NCBI RefSeq assembly: GCF_000293785.1
Contig: NZ_AKZI01000019.1
Coordinates: 1 to 64,000 of the forward strand
Direction of reading: 5' to 3'
DNA from: Rhodovulum sp. PH10
Lineage (GTDB): Bacteria; Pseudomonadota; Alphaproteobacteria; Rhizobiales; Xanthobacteraceae
DNA: 64,000 bases
Made by a program: the position numbers and the translations under genes. Shown piece after piece: positions 56,148 through 64,000 of the stretch (its first letter is position 1; every line of letters begins with the position of its first letter). Under the pieces are notes generated by a model that saw only the letters and a program-made list of their open reading frames with translations, was not told the origin of the DNA and did not search any database.

Positions 56148-56298
56148 GGGTGCGTTTGGGGTCTTTAATCCCCGGGGCCTTATCGATCCTGAAGGGAGCT
56201 GTCCCTGACCGGACCCGTGGGTCCGGACACATGGCGCCCACCTACCATGGTAGGGAACCCGGGATCGTGTACCCCGACGGCTCAGGCGGCTCCGCACG
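56148..56298 (+). ncRNA. ssrS: 6S RNA (SsrS)
   Basis: The stretch upstream of the 5-FCL gene matches the alphaproteobacterial 6S RNA closely. It contains GGGGCCTTATCGATCCTGAA, then AGGGAGCTGTCCCTGACC, ACACATGGCGCCCACCTACC, GGTAGGGAACCCGGGATCGT and CCCCGACGGCTCAGGCGGCT. The ends GTGCG (56150-56154) and CGCAC (56293-56297) pair to close the molecule. 6S RNA mimics an open promoter and sequesters sigma70-RNA polymerase. Co-location with 5-FCL (ygfA type) is a conserved arrangement. Ends are estimates. Confidence 0.9.
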
Positions 56299-56390
56299 TT
56301 TTCTTCCCATCCTGCGTCCCACCCCGGCAGGCCCGTGACCCCACCCGATCGCCCGGCAAGACGACCCGGCTCGCCAACTCTCGCCCGCCG

Positions 56391-56999
56391 ATGACGGCCG
56401 ACGCGAGAAGAACGCCGCTCGACGCCGAGAAGGCGACGGTCCGCGCGGCGGCGCTGGCGCGGCGCGACGCGCTACCGGCCGAGCGGCGGGTGACGGCGGC
56501 CGCCGTGCTCGCCCGCCGGCCCTTGCCGGTGGCGGTTCCGCCGGCCGCGGTGGTGTCAGGATACGTGGCGATCCGCAGCGAGCTCGATCCGTTGCCGCTG
56601 ATGCGCGCTTTCGTCGAAGCCGGCGCCTCGCTGGCCTTGCCGGTCACTCTTTCTCGCGGAAAACCGCTGGTGTTTCGCGCCTGGCGCGAGGGCGAGCCGC
56701 TCGACGAGAGCCGGTGGGGACTGTCCGAGCCGACCCCGGCGGCGCCCGAGGTCGCGCCCGACATCCTGCTGGTGCCGCTCGCCGCCTTCGACCGGCGCGG
56801 CCACCGCATCGGCTACGGCGCCGGCTTCTACGACCGCACCCTCGACGCGCTCCGGGCGAAAAAGCCGGTGGTGGCGATCGGGCTCGCTTTCGCGTGCCAG
56901 GAATGTCCGAGAATTCCGGTCGGACCCTTCGACGCACCCCTCGATCTCGTGCTAACGGAAACGGCGGTTCACGATTTCAGGCAGGTCAGGCGGGGCTGA
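56391..56999 (+). CDS. 5-formyltetrahydrofolate cyclo-ligase
   Basis: A 202-residue ATP-dependent enzyme converting 5-formyl-THF to 5,10-methenyl-THF. The family features are the N-terminal KATVRAAALARRDALP, the region YVAIRSELDPLPLMRA, and the ATP/substrate loop RIGYGAGFYDRTLDAL near residue 140. The ATG at 56391 is used and the length is typical. It follows the 6S RNA gene, the usual ssrS-ygfA pair, and its stop is 7 bp before the YmdB-type gene. Confidence 0.94.
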   Translation: MTADARRTPLDAEKATVRAAALARRDALPAERRVTAAAVLARRPLPVAVPPAAVVSGYVAIRSELDPLPLMRAFVEAGASLALPVTLSRGKPLVFRAWREGEPLDESRWGLSEPTPAAPEVAPDILLVPLAAFDRRGHRIGYGAGFYDRTLDALRAKKPVVAIGLAFACQECPRIPVGPFDAPLDLVLTETAVHDFRQVRRG

Positions 57000-57006
57000 G
57001 CTTTCC

Positions 57007-57837
57007 GTGCGCATTCTCTTCATCGGCGACGTGGTGGGCCGCAGCGGCCGCACCATCGTGAGCGAGCGGGTGCCGGCGCTGGTGCGCGACTGGGCGCTCG
57101 ACTTCGTGGTGATCAACGGCGAGAACGCGGCCGGCGGCTTCGGCATCACCGAGCTGATCTATCACGACATGCTGGCCGCCGGGGCCGACGCCGTGACGCT
57201 CGGCAATCATTCGTGGGACCAGCGCGAGACGCTGGTGTTCATCGATCGCGCCGACAAGCTGGTGCGCCCGCTCAATTATCCGTCCGGCACGCCGGGCCGC
57301 GGCGCGGCGCTGGTCGAGGCGCGGAACGGCGCCCGCGTGCTGGTGATCAATTTGATGGGCCGCATCTTCATGGATCCGCTCGACGACCCGTTCCAGGCGG
57401 TCGAGCGCGAGATTTCCGCCTGCCCGCTGCGCGAGGCGGCCGACGCGATCGTCGTCGACATCCATGCCGAGACCACTTCGGAAAAGCAGGCGGTCGGCCA
57501 TTTCCTCGACGGCAAGGCGAGCCTGGTGGTCGGCACCCACACCCATGCGCCGACCGCCGACCACCGCATCCTGCCGCACGGCACCGCCTTCATGACCGAT
57601 GTCGGCATGACCGGCGACTACGACTCGGTGATCGGCATGGCCAAGGACGAGCCGCTCGGCCGCTTCCTGCGCCGCATCCCGCACGGCCGGTTCGAGCCGG
57701 CGATGGGGCCGGCGACGCTGTGCGGCATCGCGGTGGAGACCGACGACACGACCGGGCTCGCGAAAAAGGTCGCGGCGGTGCGGATCGGCGGGCCGCTCGA
57801 GCCGGCGCTGCCGGCCTTCTGGGCGTCACCCTTCTGA
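57007..57837 (+). CDS. YmdB family metallophosphoesterase
   Basis: A 276-residue calcineurin-fold phosphodiesterase of the TIGR00282/YmdB family. The metal-binding motifs are RILFIGDVVGRSGR at the N-terminus, VINGENAAGGFGI, TLGNHSWDQRE and GTHTHAPTADHRIL. The relative in Bacillus hydrolyses cyclic nucleotides and affects biofilm decisions; the substrate here is not known. The start is GTG at 57007, chosen because it begins the conserved strand. It is close behind 5-FCL (7 bp), so they are probably co-transcribed. Confidence 0.93.
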   Translation: MRILFIGDVVGRSGRTIVSERVPALVRDWALDFVVINGENAAGGFGITELIYHDMLAAGADAVTLGNHSWDQRETLVFIDRADKLVRPLNYPSGTPGRGAALVEARNGARVLVINLMGRIFMDPLDDPFQAVEREISACPLREAADAIVVDIHAETTSEKQAVGHFLDGKASLVVGTHTHAPTADHRILPHGTAFMTDVGMTGDYDSVIGMAKDEPLGRFLRRIPHGRFEPAMGPATLCGIAVETDDTTGLAKKVAAVRIGGPLEPALPAFWASPF

Positions 57838-58044
57838 CGCGTACGCCTCGCGGCGGCGGCCGAAACGCCGGCGCCGTCTTGCGGCGACCGGCCGAATGTG
57901 GCTTCTGCCGGCGTTGCGTTCCGCGCCGCCACGGGCGGCCGCGGGCCCGAACCGTTCTCGCGCCGCCGCCGCGGCGCTTCTTCCCCGTCGAGACGTCCTC
58001 CCCGTCGGGACGTCGAGGGGGCCCCGCGCTGACAGGACCGATCC

Positions 58045-58791
58045 ATGGCCGGACATTCCCAGTTCAAGAACATCATGCACCGCAAGGGCCGCCAGGACGC
58101 CCAGAAGTCGAAGCTGTTCGGCAAGCTCGCGCGCGAGATCACGGTGGCCGCCAAGCTCGGCACGCCGGACCCGGCGATGAACCCGCGCCTGCGCGCCGCG
58201 ATCATCGCCGCCCGCGCGGAGAACATGCCGAAGGACAATATCGAGCGCGCCATCAAGAAGGCGGCCGGCGCCGACACCGAGAACTACGAGGAGATCCGTT
58301 ACGAGGGCTACGGCCCGGCCGGCGTCGCGGTGATCGTCGAGGTGTTGACCGACAACCGCAACCGCACCGCCTCCGACGTGCGCTCCTATTTCACCAAATC
58401 GGGCGGCAACCTCGCCGAGACCGGCGCGGTGTCGTTCATGTTCGACCGGCTCGGCGTGATCGAGTACCCGCCCGAGATCGCCTCGGCCGACGCGATGCTG
58501 GAGGCGGCGATCGAGGCGGGGGCCGACGACGTCGCCTCCGACGAGGAAAGCCACGAGATCTTCGCCTCCCAGGAGACCTATCGCGACGTCGCCAAGGTGT
58601 TGGAGGAGAAGTTCGGCGAGCCGCGCAAGGCCGCACTCGTGTGGAAGCCGCAAAATACCATCACGGTCGACGACGAGGCGGCGGAGAAGCTGTTCAAGCT
58701 GATCGAGACGCTCGAGGAGCACGACGACGTGCAGAACGTCTATGCGAACTTCGAGGTGTCGGAAGCCGCAATGGCCAAGATGGGGGCGTGA
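58045..58791 (+). CDS. YebC/PmpR family regulator
   Basis: A 248-residue member of the widely conserved YebC family. The hallmarks are [20 protein letters not shown], the [20 protein letters not shown] core and the [18 protein letters not shown] segment. Some members bind DNA as transcription regulators and others act in translation of proline-rich stretches. In many alphaproteobacteria it precedes ruvC; here a 463-bp repeat-bearing gap follows instead. The ATG at 58045 is the family start. Confidence 0.96.
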   Translation: MAGHSQFKNIMHRKGRQDAQKSKLFGKLAREITVAAKLGTPDPAMNPRLRAAIIAARAENMPKDNIERAIKKAAGADTENYEEIRYEGYGPAGVAVIVEVLTDNRNRTASDVRSYFTKSGGNLAETGAVSFMFDRLGVIEYPPEIASADAMLEAAIEAGADDVASDEESHEIFASQETYRDVAKVLEEKFGEPRKAALVWKPQNTITVDDEAAEKLFKLIETLEEHDDVQNVYANFEVSEAAMAKMGA

Positions 58792-59254
58792 GGACGCGCA
58801 TGGCGCTTCCCGAGGCTCACCTCCTCGATGAGCTCGCGACCGCCTACGTGCAGGTTCTGGTGGCGGCGGCCGGATGGCCGGATGGCCGGAACAGGTAATA
58901 CCGACGGCGGGCAGAGTTCGACCTCGTCCCGAGATCGGCACTTGTATGCTCAAGTCGGCTACAGCCGACCTGGGTGCCCGCGTCTCGAAGGACGAGGGCA
59001 CTGCGCGGGCCTCGTCCTTCGAGACGTCGCCTTCGGCGCCCCTCAGGACGAGGTCATAGTTCCCCGCCGCTGGTATGAGGTCGTCGTCGCGGAGGCGCGC
59101 AGCGCCGTGCCCACATTTGCGTGCGAAAGTACGAAGGCGACGACCGCCGTGGGCACGCTCCGCTTTGCCCACCCTACGACGCCGATGCCGTGACTCCCGG
59201 CGGCGACCGTACATGGCCCGCCTGATCACCACGATAGCCTCCCGGCCGTAGCGA
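58792..59254. other. Repeat-bearing gap after yebC
   Basis: I find no gene here. A perfect 17-bp inverted repeat pairs 58981-58997 with 59010-59026. A smaller dyad GTCGGCT/AGCCGAC lies near 58965, and GTGCCCAC / GTGGGCAC arms lie near 59107 and 59148. The GTGGGCACGCTCCGCTTTGC stretch is a recurring element in Rhizobiales genomes. The ruvC gene often found after yebC is absent. Confidence 0.6.
58981..59026. repeat. Perfect 17-bp inverted repeat
   Basis: CGTCTCGAAGGACGAGG and its exact complement flank a 12-nt loop, giving a very stable hairpin. It is one unit of the dispersed palindromic family whose relatives appear at about 53160-53215. Confidence 0.88.
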
Positions 59255-60034
59255 TCACCGCCCCGAAAACTGCGGCTTGCGCTTCTCCTTGAAGGCGCGG
59301 AGCCCCTCGGTGTAGTCGGCGCTGTCGTAGACGATCCGGCGAAGGCCCTGCAGGCGCTCGAAGTCCTCCGGGCTGATCGCGTGGGCGCCCTCGAGAATGC
59401 GCAGCTGCTCCTTCATCACCGACACCGCCAGCGGCGAGTTTTCCGCGATCGCTTTCGCCAGCCCGTAGGTGAAGCTCTCGAGCTCGCCGGCCGGCACCAG
59501 ATGGTTGATCATGCCGAGCCGCTCGGCCCGCGTGGCGTCGACCGGCTTTGCCGAGAACGCCATCTCGCGCACGATCCGCGCCGGCGCGGCGTTGAGGAAG
59601 GTCAGGAGGCCGGAGACGTTGTAGGGCACGCCGAGCTTGGCGGGCGTGATCGCGAAGGTCGCGCTCGGCGCGATCACGATGACGTCGCAGGCGAGCACCA
59701 CCTCGCAGGCGCCGCCCCACACGCCGCCTTCCACCATCGCCAGCATCGGCGCGGGAAACTCGGCCACCGCGCGCACCAGGTGGCGCACCGGGTCGTCCCA
59801 GCCGAGCGGATCGCGGTGGGTCTCGGGCAGCGCGACGATGTCGTAGCCGGCCGACCACACCTTCACCCCGGGCGCCGCGCGCAGCACCACCGCCCGCAGC
59901 CGCGCCTCGCGAAACTCCGCCAGCGCCGCGCACACTTCGCCGATCAGCTCGCGCGACAGGGCGTTGCGTTTCTCCGGATAGTCGAGCGTCACCGTGCCCA
60001 CGACGCCGTCGTGTGCGGCCTTGATCAGAGCCAT
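59255..60034 (-). CDS. Methylmalonyl-CoA decarboxylase (ScpB-like crotonase)
   Basis: Crotonase-fold enzyme of 259 residues. It resembles E. coli ScpB, which decarboxylates methylmalonyl-CoA to propionyl-CoA, through VEGGVWGGACEVVLACDVIV, FAITPAKLGVPYNVSGLLTF and FERLQGLRRIVYDSADYTEG. The oxyanion-hole residues are at the WSAGYD and EGGVWGGA loops. A more general enoyl-CoA hydratase role is less likely because the VPYN and RRIVYDS segments are ScpB-specific. The ATG at 60034 follows a GTG one codon upstream. It lies 70 bp downstream of the GntR regulator gene and may form an operon with it. Confidence 0.86.
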   Translation of the reverse strand: MALIKAAHDGVVGTVTLDYPEKRNALSRELIGEVCAALAEFREARLRAVVLRAAPGVKVWSAGYDIVALPETHRDPLGWDDPVRHLVRAVAEFPAPMLAMVEGGVWGGACEVVLACDVIVIAPSATFAITPAKLGVPYNVSGLLTFLNAAPARIVREMAFSAKPVDATRAERLGMINHLVPAGELESFTYGLAKAIAENSPLAVSVMKEQLRILEGAHAISPEDFERLQGLRRIVYDSADYTEGLRAFKEKRKPQFSGR

Positions 60035-60104
60035 CACAGGGATCCTCCGCGCGAGAGGTCGCGCGACGCGTCTCGTTATCAGATTCTCGGTGCCCGCGGC
60101 AGTG

Positions 60105-60794
60105 TCACGGCGCCGGCGCCGGGCGCTCGGCGGCCGGCAGGGCGGCGACGTAGACGCCGTAGTCGTCGCGCACGATCAGCACGTGGTCGCGCATCGCCGC
60201 GGCGGCGCCGTCGCGGTCGCCACGCACGATCGCCACCACCACCCGCTCGTGCTCGCCGTGCGAGGCGGCGAGCCGGCCGACCTCGCGCGCCGGGGCATGG
60301 CGAAAGGGCTGCAGCCTCGCGCGGGTCGCCCGGGTGAGGTCGGCGAGATAGTCGTTGTGGGCGCCGGCATGGATGGCGTCGTGCAGCCGCTCGTCGGCCT
60401 CCAGGAACTGGTGCGGGTCGCCGAGATGGACGAGGGCGCGCAGCTCCTCCTGCACCGCCTCGAGCGCGCGGCGCTCGGAGCCGGTCATCCGCTCGGCGGC
60501 GCGGGCGGCGCACAAGGCCTCGAGGTCGGCCATCGCCTCGAACATGCCGGCGATCTCCGCCTCGGTCGGGCGCGCCACCACCGCGCCGCGATGCGGCTTG
60601 GTGTCGATCAGCCCGCTCGCCGCCAGCTGGCGGATCGCCTCCCGCACCGGCGTGCGCGACACCTCGAAGCGGTGCGCCAGCTCGGTCTCGTCGAGCGCTG
60701 CGCCCGGCACCAGCGTGCCCTGGACGATCTCGTCGGCGATGCGGAGGCGAAGATCCTCGGCGAGCGTGCGGCGGGGGTCGTCCGGGAGGCTCAT
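60105..60794 (-). CDS. GntR family transcriptional regulator (FCD type)
   Basis: A 229-residue FadR-type regulator. The winged helix-turn-helix (about residues 10-75) is visible as ELAHRFEVSRTPVREAIRQL, followed by the FCD effector domain with DPHQFLEADERLHDAIHAGA and AAMRDHVLIVRDDYG. Such proteins respond to organic acids or CoA-linked metabolites. It is upstream of the decarboxylase on the same strand. A palindromic CTTGCATACAAG site lies 55 bp upstream of its start, suggesting autoregulation and control of the decarboxylase. Ligand unknown. Confidence 0.9.
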   Translation of the reverse strand: MSLPDDPRRTLAEDLRLRIADEIVQGTLVPGAALDETELAHRFEVSRTPVREAIRQLAASGLIDTKPHRGAVVARPTEAEIAGMFEAMADLEALCAARAAERMTGSERRALEAVQEELRALVHLGDPHQFLEADERLHDAIHAGAHNDYLADLTRATRARLQPFRHAPAREVGRLAASHGEHERVVVAIVRGDRDGAAAAMRDHVLIVRDDYGVYVAALPAAERPAPAP

Positions 60795-60848
60795 GGGGGC
60801 GGACCGCTCCTGGTCGTGGACCGAGCGGACATTTGACCATGCGGCCGC

Positions 60849-60860
60849 CTTGCATACAAG
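60849..60860. promoter_or_regulatory. Candidate GntR/FCD operator
   Basis: CTTGCATACAAG is a near-perfect 12-bp palindrome resembling the CTTGTATACAAG operators used by FCD-type GntR proteins. It lies 55 bp upstream of the GntR start, in a position to overlap its promoter, and also between it and the HutX gene end. Confidence 0.6.
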
Positions 60861-60918
60861 CGCCCGGACGGTGGTGAAAGATGCGCCATACCTACCCCTT
60901 CGGGTGGTCGTTTCCCGA

Positions 60919-61452
60919 TCACTCGCCCGCCGGCTGCGTGCCGAGCCGGGCCCGCAGCGCCGCGAAGGCGGCCACCTGATCGGGATCGAGCGTCTTGTCC
61001 GGCCGGCGGCGGACGAACACCTTGAACATCGCCTCGCCGTCGCCGTCGAAGAACTGCACCGAGCAGCTCTCCCGCCCCATGAAGGGCCGCTGCACGAAGC
61101 CGATCGCAACGCACCGCTCGGCCTTGACGTGGCCGCCGATCGGGCCGTCGCCGTGCAGGTTGAACCAGCCGTGCGCCACCTCGCCGGGCGGAATTCTTCC
61201 GGAGCATTCCAGCACGATGTTCTGGGTGTGGACGATGAAGAGGACCTCGCCCCAGGAGGAGAGGTCGCGCATCACCTCGGCGAACGCGCTGCCGGGTGCG
61301 AAGGCGGCGTTGTCGGGCGGCAGCAGGCGGGTCGCGGCGAGCGTCGAGACGCCGTGCTCGCGGGCGAGCGCCTCCAGGACGCCGTCGGGATTTTTTGCGA
61401 GCCGCGCGGCGAGGGCGGCGCGGGGCTCGGAGGCGGTGGCGGCATCGGTCAT
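60919..61452 (-). CDS. hutX: Heme utilization cytosolic carrier HutX
   Basis: A 177-residue soluble protein of the HutX/HuvX/ChuX family, which binds heme and passes it to downstream enzymes. Diagnostic stretches are RDLSSWGEVLFIVHTQNIVL, IPPGEVAHGWFNLHGDGPIG and FVQRPFMGRESCSVQFFDGD. It overlaps the hutW stop by four bases (ATGA), so translation is coupled. The gene is the last in the hmuU-hmuV-hutW-hutX run in this window. Confidence 0.92.
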   Translation of the reverse strand: MTDAATASEPRAALAARLAKNPDGVLEALAREHGVSTLAATRLLPPDNAAFAPGSAFAEVMRDLSSWGEVLFIVHTQNIVLECSGRIPPGEVAHGWFNLHGDGPIGGHVKAERCVAIGFVQRPFMGRESCSVQFFDGDGEAMFKVFVRRRPDKTLDPDQVAAFAALRARLGTQPAGE

Positions 61453-62882
61453 GGCAAGACATCCTCGGTCGGGGCGGCCGTCGAAGCGGCCAAGATCGCG
61501 GCGGCATCGAGGGCGGCAAAAAAGCCGCCGGTGAGATTGGTGAGCCAGAAGGCGCCGGCGCGGGTGGTGGCGAAGGTGTCGCCGACGATCGTGCCGAGCC
61601 CGGCCGCCACCCAGTTCTCGACCAGCGGCGCGGCGGCGGCGCGAAAGCCGGGGGCGAGAGTTTCGATCGCCGAGAGATCCAGCGCACCGGCCTCCATGCC
61701 GCCGGTGACCGCCGCCTGGGCCGGATAGCGCGGCGGGTTCTTCGAGATGCCCTCGATGAACGGGCGGCCTTCGGCGCGCATCGCGCGGCGGCGGTCGATC
61801 TCGATCACGTTGCGCCAGCGATGGCCGTGCGCCTGCCCGCCGGCACCGGGGCCGAGCGGAATGCAGGGCAGCCCGCGCTTGATGCCGGAATTGTAGACGT
61901 TGCGCTCGCGCACCGAGCGGGCGAGATGCGACTGCGCGAGCGGCGCAAAGCCGCGCTCGGTCAGCCGCGCGAAGCCGGTCGCATAGGCGCGCGCCTGCTC
62001 CCGCAAGGTGGCTGCGGGCGGCAGCCGGCCGCTGTCGATCGCCGCGGCGAGCCGGCCGCCGCGCCACACGTTCAGCGCATAGAGCGTCGCCCCGTCGAGG
62101 CCGAGACTTGCCACCGTGTCGAGGTCGTGCGCCCAGGCCTCGTGGGTCTGGCCGGGCAGCCCGTACATCAGGTCGCAGACGATCGAGGCGCGGTCGAGCG
62201 CCACGAGCTCGGCCAGGAAGGCCGCCACCTCCGGCCCGCCGAGCTTTCGCCCGAGCCGCTTCCGCACCCCGGTGTCGAACGTCTGCACGCCGAGCGAGAC
62301 CCGCGTCACGCCGGCGTCGAACGCGGCAAGGGCCTTGTCGCGACCGAAGTCGAAGGCGCGACCCTCGAGCGTCACCTCGCAGTTTTCCGCGAGCGGCAGC
62401 ATCGCCTTCAGCCCCGCCACCAGCCGGGCGAGCGGCTTTGCCGGCAGCGCGGTCGGGGTGCCGCCGCCGAGATAGACCGCGACGATCGGCGCCGAGGCGA
62501 CCAAGGGCGTTTCCGCCTTCTCGGCGACCTCCGCGAGCAGATCGTCGACGAAGGCGTCGGCGACGTCGGGCCGCCACACGTTCTGGAAGAAGCCGCAAAA
62601 GAGGCAGTGGTTCTGACAGTAGGGGACGTGCAGATAGACGATCGCCGGCTCCTTGCGCGGCGTCGCCAGGATCTCGGCATAGACGGCCTCCGCGCGCTCC
62701 GGCGCGACCGGCGTGCTGCCACGCCAGGGCGGCGCGAACTCGCGGCCGGAAAACGCCTCGGTGAGCGGGTCGCGGCCGGGCGGCACCAGGAAGGCGGCGA
62801 GCGGCTGCGGTGGCGAGGAGGGATGGTCGCGGCGGCGCGGCGGCGATTCGTCCCGGGTTCTTTCCTCGGCGGTGGCGGTCAT
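61449..62882 (-). CDS. hutW: HutW/ChuW family anaerobic heme-degrading radical SAM enzyme
   Basis: A 477-residue radical SAM protein. The [4Fe-4S]/SAM Cys triad is C89, C93 and C96 in YCQNHCLFCGF, after a Pro/Arg-rich N-terminal lead. HemN-like features such as YLGGGTPTALP and LMYGLPGQTHEAW follow. Relatives ChuW and HutW open the porphyrin ring without oxygen, releasing iron. It overlaps hmuV and hutX by four bases on each side, giving a coupled heme import-to-breakdown chain. The heme-ring enzyme here implies low-oxygen growth. Confidence 0.93.
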   Translation of the reverse strand: MTATAEERTRDESPPRRRDHPSSPPQPLAAFLVPPGRDPLTEAFSGREFAPPWRGSTPVAPERAEAVYAEILATPRKEPAIVYLHVPYCQNHCLFCGFFQNVWRPDVADAFVDDLLAEVAEKAETPLVASAPIVAVYLGGGTPTALPAKPLARLVAGLKAMLPLAENCEVTLEGRAFDFGRDKALAAFDAGVTRVSLGVQTFDTGVRKRLGRKLGGPEVAAFLAELVALDRASIVCDLMYGLPGQTHEAWAHDLDTVASLGLDGATLYALNVWRGGRLAAAIDSGRLPPAATLREQARAYATGFARLTERGFAPLAQSHLARSVRERNVYNSGIKRGLPCIPLGPGAGGQAHGHRWRNVIEIDRRRAMRAEGRPFIEGISKNPPRYPAQAAVTGGMEAGALDLSAIETLAPGFRAAAAPLVENWVAAGLGTIVGDTFATTRAGAFWLTNLTGGFFAALDAAAILAASTAAPTEDVLP

Positions 62883-63697
62883 CGTCCCCTCCGGTCGGTG
62901 GAGCCGCGCGGGCGCGGCGCGATCATGTGCGGCAGCACGCAGGGCAGCCCGGCCGGCACGGCGCAGCCCGCGACGTCGACCTCGAACACCCGCGCCAGCA
63001 TGTCGGGGGTCACCACGCTGCGCGGCGGGCCGTCGGCGGCGATCCGCCCGCGATGGAGCACGATCACCCGGTCGGCGAAGGCGGCGGCGAGATTGAGGTC
63101 GTGCAGCACCGCGACCACCGCCGTCCCGGCGTCCGCCCGCGCGCGGGTGGCGGCGACGAAGTCGATCTGGTGGCGCAGATCGAGCGCGGCGGTCGGCTCG
63201 TCGAGCAGCAACAGGCCCGGCCCGTTGTCCCGCTCGCCGCGGAAAAGCTGCACCAGCACGCGGGCGAAATGCGCACGATGCTGCTCGCCGCCCGACAGCG
63301 TCGTGACGATACGGTGCCGGAAGCTCTCGAGATCGACCGCGGCGAGGGCGGCGTCGACCAAGGGGTCGGCGGCGCGGCGGTCGTCGCCCGCCCCCATCCG
63401 CACCACCTCCTCGACGGTGAACGGGAAGGCGACGCCGACGCTCTGCGACAGCACCGCGCGGTGCCCGGCGAGCTTTCGCGGCGAGTAGTGCGCGACGTCT
63501 TGGCCCTTCAACAGCACACGGCCGTAAGCGGGCTTCGCGTCGCCGGACAGGACGCGCAGAAGCGTCGACTTGCCGGCGCCGTTCGGGCCGACGATCGCCA
63601 CCGTCTCGCCGGCGCCGACCGCCATCGACACGCCGTCGAGAAGGATCGCGCGGCCGGCGCGGACGCCGACGTCTCTCGTCTCGATCACGATGCTCAC
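62879..63697 (-). CDS. hmuV: Heme ABC transporter ATPase HmuV
   Basis: ATPase of 272 residues. Walker A is GPNGAGKSTLL, the signature is LSGGEQHRAHFARVL and Walker B is LLLLDEPTAALDL. The His of the switch is in LHDLNLAAAF. The SPRKLAGHRAVLSQSVGVAF stretch and the C-terminal length match HmuV-type heme importers. It overlaps both the upstream permease and downstream hutW genes by four bases. The binding protein HmuT and receptor are beyond the right edge. Confidence 0.93.
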   Translation of the reverse strand: MSIVIETRDVGVRAGRAILLDGVSMAVGAGETVAIVGPNGAGKSTLLRVLSGDAKPAYGRVLLKGQDVAHYSPRKLAGHRAVLSQSVGVAFPFTVEEVVRMGAGDDRRAADPLVDAALAAVDLESFRHRIVTTLSGGEQHRAHFARVLVQLFRGERDNGPGLLLLDEPTAALDLRHQIDFVAATRARADAGTAVVAVLHDLNLAAAFADRVIVLHRGRIAADGPPRSVVTPDMLARVFEVDVAGCAVPAGLPCVLPHMIAPRPRGSTDRRGR

Positions 63698-64000
63698 AGG
63701 CCCACCACGGCGCGCTGGCGCAGCAGGAGAAACAGGAAGAACGGCGCGCCGAGCAGCGCCGTGACGATGCCGACCGGAAGCTCCGCCGGGGCGACCAGCG
63801 TGCGCGACAAGGTGTCGGCCGCGAGCATCACCAGCCCGCCGAACACGATCGAGGCCGGCAGCAGCGTGCGGTGCGCCGGGCCGATGACGAGGCGCAGCAG
63901 ATGCGGCACGACGATGCCGACGAAGCCGATCACGCCGGCGACCGCGACCGCCGCGCCGGCGGCAGCGGCCACCAGCACGATCGCGAACCGCTTCAGGCTT
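63694..64000 (-). CDS. hmuU: Heme ABC transporter permease HmuU (5' end outside window)
   Basis: The C-terminal part (about 102 residues) of a FecCD-family permease. The frame is open to the right edge, so the N-terminus lies outside the window. Present are VIGFVGIVVPHLLRLVIGPA, a core conserved motif, and the last helices ending FFLFLLLRQRAVVGL. It overlaps hmuV and hence is the heme permease HmuU. Confidence 0.9.
   Translation of the reverse strand, partial: SLKRFAIVLVAAAAGAAVAVAGVIGFVGIVVPHLLRLVIGPAHRTLLPASIVFGGLVMLAADTLSRTLVAPAELPVGIVTALLGAPFFLFLLLRQRAVVGL

Noticed and set aside
58981-59026. tRNA or small RNA gene
   Set aside because: A perfect 17-bp hairpin without cloverleaf elements or promoter; related arms occur elsewhere in the window, so it is a repeat.

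Overview
The window reads as a chromosomal segment of a very G+C-rich alphaproteobacterium, roughly 70 % G+C by eye. The likely order is Hyphomicrobiales (Rhizobiales). Pointers are the aerobic (cob-type) cobalamin genes, a PhaR/PhaA polyhydroxyalkanoate pair, an alphaproteobacterial 6S RNA upstream of the 5-formyl-THF cyclo-ligase gene, a stand-alone CheZ, and extragenic palindromes of the kind common in Rhizobiales. The genus cannot be fixed from the sequence alone. No phage, transposase, CRISPR array, rRNA or tRNA gene was recognised.

Layout. 1-1.5 kb: ammonium channel AmtB (5' end cut) with a strong terminator. 1.6-2.9 kb: a less G+C-rich two-gene module (DUF488 protein plus an unknown partner). 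3-6.8 kb: class I/II aminotransferase and FtsK. 6.9-22 kb: a large vitamin B12 region holding cobO, cobQ, cobD/cbiB, cobC, a TcuAB-like pair that probably acts as a split CobZ, a cobalamin riboswitch, a Cys-rich small protein, cobU, cobL, cobE, cobM, cobB and a BtuC/BtuD/BtuF-type importer. The genes for the early corrin steps and the cobaltochelatase lie elsewhere.

22-34 kb: small conserved proteins; a zinc importer operon with a candidate Zur box, a His-rich mini-membrane protein and an orphan nitrile-hydratase-accessory-like gene; CopA; a GNAT plus RimK-like ATP-grasp pair; aspartate-semialdehyde dehydrogenase. 34-46 kb: a PAS/GGDEF/EAL protein, PhaR/PhaA, a methyltransferase, a GST, a four-gene MacAB/DevBCA-type ABC exporter and a beta-carbonic anhydrase. 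46-55 kb: CheZ, a GT1 glycosyltransferase, an alpha/beta hydrolase, an L,D-transpeptidase, a TIR-TM-TPR protein, a DUF2076 protein and a sensory-rhodopsin-transducer-family protein with no rhodopsin nearby. 55-64 kb: a YihY-type membrane protein, 6S RNA, 5-FCL, a YmdB-type phosphodiesterase, YebC, a methylmalonyl-CoA decarboxylase with a GntR regulator, and a heme import and breakdown operon (HmuU partial, HmuV, HutW, HutX).

The genes combine into three metal or cofactor themes: B12 synthesis and salvage, zinc and copper homeostasis, and heme-iron acquisition. They sit among housekeeping and envelope functions. The least understood parts are the DUF488 pair, the split CobZ, the NHase-accessory-like gene in a probable Zur operon, the TIR-TPR protein and the orphan rhodopsin transducer.
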